A stretch of 64,000 bases of DNA from Gossypium raimondii. Lineage: Eukaryota; Streptophyta; Magnoliopsida; Malvales; Malvaceae. Shown piece after piece: positions 61,140 through 64,000 of the stretch. The first letter of the stretch is position 1. Each line of letters starts with the position of its first letter. The DNA is taken from NCBI RefSeq assembly GCF_025698545.1, contig NC_068569.1:13950001-14014000 (forward strand), read 5' to 3'. The notes under the pieces were generated by a model. That model saw only the letters and a program-made list of their open reading frames with translations, had not been told where the DNA came from and ran no database searches. Both the position numbers and the translations under genes were made by a program.

Positions 61140-63340
61140 TACAGAAAACTGAAGCTGAAATTAGGCCTCTTGAATTAATGAAGAATACTTAATTACCTGG
61201 TTGAAATTTTGTCTGTAGGTTGGTAAATCTCCTCTTCGTTATTGATAATATATAATTTATACTCTCCAGTTCCAAGCACCTTGATTGTCATTTATCACCG
61301 CTTTTGAGTTTAAAATATTATTGTCTTTACACTTGTGATTTTGCACGATGAAATTATTTAACAAACAAAACGATTGCTTCTTTTCTGAAAAAAGGTTGTT
61401 AATAAACAAAAATAACTTTCCACTTATGAACAAACATAACTTTCCAGCTTGTTGGCCAAAAAGAAACTAAAGCCTAATGCTTCTTCTAGCACAAACTGGA
61501 GCTTAATTGCTAATGCTTGTTCTTCTTAGGTATCCATCATTGGTTACTGCAACGTCTTTTTATTTCTTTTCTTCCTAATGATATATTGGTAGAAGCTGAG
61601 AAGTGGAACTTCAATCCCAGTAAAGCTAGATGTCGAATGCTTGGAATTTCTTGATCGGTTCATAATATGGAAAACTTTGAAACTTAGAACAAAGCTCCTA
61701 GTTTTTATCTTTCTATCTGAAACAAAGAATAATAAAGCAGAGATGAAGAGTTTCCGTAGACATCTTAGATTTCAATCGGTTATGTTTTTGTAAGTAATTT
61801 GAGACTTGTGTAGTGTTCATATTCATTTTATGATTCAATCCAATTGGTTATGAATATAAGACAAGATGTGTGTATACAAATTTAAAGTTCCTATTTAAAC
61901 AAAGTTGAATCTAATTATAAATTTATATGATTGATCGACTTTTTTATTGAATAAACCAATCAATCATATAATTCTCTTTCAATTATAATTGAATGACATA
62001 TCAATCAAAACACTTTCATTTCTTTCCATTTACAGGGTAGAAGCGTAAAGCCAAAGGATACTTGATATTTTTGAAAAGCTCCAAAGGAACCTTTCTTGAA
62101 GGTTCCATACCAATTTCATCGCTTCTAGTAAGGAGGAGGAATTGAAGTGGTTATCAAGGATCGCCAAGAATTTGTAGTTAGAGTAGGAGTGCTCAAACTT
62201 CACCAAGCTAGTAGAATTTTTTGCTTGGTGGAGTGTAAACAGTTCCTCGTTTTTTTTTTCTTTCATCATTCCAATTTAAAAAAAATTTTAATTTTTATAC
62301 ACTAAAATGAAAAAACACCGCCACATTTAAAATTTATTTTCTTTCTAATTTTTTTCTGAAAAACCAAACATTTTTAAAGTTGCCGAAAAAATGGAGTTTA
62401 GGCGCATCATTATAGAAGGAGACACGTTAAGGCTAAGATGAATACTTTTGAAGAATGCCAAATCTTCCTTATTAAAGGAGATGGAAAGAAAGTGACCCAC
62501 AACTTGCCAAGCTTAGCTTAAACTTTGCTTATTCAATCCATCTTGTACAACGCTATTAAAGTTTAAGTTATTTGATTAAGTTTTCTTCCAAAAAAAATCT
62601 AAACAAAATAATCACAATAAATAATTATATATTCAACATGAGTTGTGCAAAACATAACTCAAACCAACTAAAGGAGCACTTTTTTTATAGCAGAAGCAAT
62701 GGAGAACATATTGTGTCTAAGAAAAAAAAATGGCTGTGTAGAAGTGATTTTGGACTCAATCATATAAGCTGGCGTAATAGAGCTTTTGAGGTTTGGATAA
62801 TCATAAAAGATAATAGCCGGTAATATTTTCATGAATTATAAAACTATAAATCTTTATTTCTTTGAAGATATGTATCAATATATTAAAAATTTTAAATATC
62901 ATTTAAATTAATCTATTACTTACTATTTAATATGATGTTTAAAATCATTATTATAAAGAAAATACAAATTTAAAGCTTGAAAATAAAATTGTTTAGAAGA
63001 ATTGTCACTAACTAAAACGTAATAAATAATACTGGAAATAATAGAAATCATTCAAATCCTCCTTCAAACGGTTCTACTTTCTTTCCTTTCTATTTTTTAT
63101 TTACTACATTTTTATATTTAATACATATTAAATATTTTCTTCTTTTACCCTTTCTTTTACTTTTTTCTTTCTTTCATTTTGCAGGTGATAACCTGTTTGG
63201 ATTACATTCATTACTTTGGCTATGCTCACCACGGTACTACTTAGAAATACTTCTTGCATTGTCCATATTATTGCTAATGCATTTAAATATCTGCCAACAC
63301 ATTAATTAATACACACAATATTTGTAGCTATAATAAAGGA
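61140..63340. other. Intergenic interval
   Basis: No supported gene. A possible RNase H-like scrap (FRRIIIEGDTLRLR) is encoded at about 62396-62440 on the plus strand. The rest is AT-rich. From about 63190 it resembles the 3' flank of the STIG1-like unit. Confidence 0.4.
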
Positions 63341-63350
63341 AAATCCAATT

Positions 63351-63764
63351 TTATGCATAATTGCACATTCCATATACACATGAGCTTCCTTTACCACAGC
63401 TATTGTTGCATCCTCCGCAGTGGTTCTCGTCGAATAATGGGCTCACACACTTCCCTTCACAGCAAATGCTGGAATAGTTACATGTCTTGCCACACCTCCC
63501 ACAGTTGAATTGTTCTGTCTTGAGGTCTACGCATCTTCTGTTGCAGCAAAATAGGCCTTTCATGCTGCAAATTTCAGGCTGTTTGTCGCATGTCAAGAAA
63601 GGACGAAATCCCTGGGTAGGAAACCCACCTGCTCCTCTAAACGAGGCTGCCATTTGGCTATTTCCCAGAGGATGATCAGATTTTTCGCTAGTGATGGCGG
63701 AGAGAGTAATGGCCACTAAGGCCATTACTATAGACAACATAAAGAAGAGGTTCAAGAATTTCAT
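63351..63764 (-). CDS. STIG1: STIG1-like cysteine-rich secreted protein, copy 3, 137 aa
   Basis: Third tandem copy, intronless. Signal peptide MKFLNLFFMLSIVMALVAIT, linker with a five-residue extra piece (FPTQG) before FRPFLTCDKQ, then the 16-cysteine STIG1 domain (CSMKGLFCCNRRCVDLKTEQ, NCGRCGKTCNYSSICC, NHCGGCNNSCGKGSSC, YGMCNYA). It is more diverged from copies 1 and 2 than they are from each other. The TATA box TATATAAATA is at 63865-63856, 92 bp before the ATG, and the shared upstream block lies at 63919-63975. It is expected to be secreted. Confidence 0.93.
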   Translation of the reverse strand: MKFLNLFFMLSIVMALVAITLSAITSEKSDHPLGNSQMAASFRGAGGFPTQGFRPFLTCDKQPEICSMKGLFCCNRRCVDLKTEQFNCGRCGKTCNYSSICCEGKCVSPLFDENHCGGCNNSCGKGSSCVYGMCNYA

Positions 63765-63855
63765 GTCTTTACGAAGGTAAAATTAAGCTTATGAAATAAG
63801 TGGTGATATAGATATGAATGATTTGGATGGAGAAGAACGCAAGCATGCAGGGTGG

Positions 63856-63975
63856 TATTTATATAGAAAATTTAGTGGTAATCAAGATTTACTACTGCAT
63901 ACTATTAGCATGGTATATGGATCCATAGGAAGCTGCTTTTGGTTAATTTGTGGGTAGTCTGCTCTAATCCAACGA
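63856..63975 (-). promoter_or_regulatory. Promoter of STIG1-like copy 3: TATA plus shared upstream block
   Basis: TATATAAATA at 63865-63856 and the conserved block at 63919-63975 (plus strand GGATCCATAGGAAGCTGC, TTTTGGTTAAT, then CTAATCCAACGAG with a short insertion). Confidence 0.6.
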
Positions 63976-64000
63976 GTATATATAGAAAATTCAAGTAACT

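Overview
This is a plant nuclear window: genes carry GT-AG introns, intergenic DNA is AT-rich, and families such as WRKY group IIb, STIG1-like, PMP22, mitochondrial T-protein and MEKK-type MAPKKK are plant-typical. The dispersed TGTAACACCCC-ended repeats and the protein sequences recall cotton (Gossypium, Malvaceae). That assignment is from memory and not proven here.

Layout. 1-9.0 kb: a broken 5' fragment of a plant PIEZO mechanosensitive-channel gene, split by two long LTR-type insertions (1110-4638 in an intron, 5188-8844 in an exon). 12.2 kb: a secreted glycine-rich protein gene. 15.4-18.1 kb: UTP6 (ribosome biogenesis, six exons), convergent with the T-protein gene of the glycine cleavage system (18.5-21.1 kb, minus strand). 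22.3-28.2 kb: a tandem duplication carrying two nearly identical intronless genes of the family usually labelled 'probable F-box protein At4g22030'. 29.7-30.8 kb: a non-autonomous Mutator-like element with ~335-bp inverted arms and a 9-bp target duplication. 33.0-34.7 kb: PMP22-type peroxisomal membrane protein (seven exons). 36.2-37.3 kb: remains of a third At4g22030-like copy next to a 5'-truncated LINE. 37.7-39.1 kb: an intronless MAPKKK17/18-like kinase. 39.2-49.3 kb: a gene-poor stretch with several MITE-like inverted repeats. 49.5-51.8 kb: a six-exon group IIb WRKY factor. 51.8-57.7 kb: gene-poor, with a third LTR-type element at 55085-56377. 58.2-63.8 kb: a tandem array of three STIG1-like cysteine-rich secreted peptide genes.

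The genes are independent plant loci and do not form one pathway. The structured parts are the two local duplications (At4g22030-like and STIG1-like) and the repeat insertions. I found no phage, CRISPR or operon-type system and nothing that clearly amounts to an undescribed biological system. The best leads are a 467-bp identity tract between the duplicated At4g22030-like genes, a shared promoter block in the STIG1 array, a cluster of TGTCTCGAGACA-like palindromes at 57.0-57.2 kb, and the layered repeat insertions.
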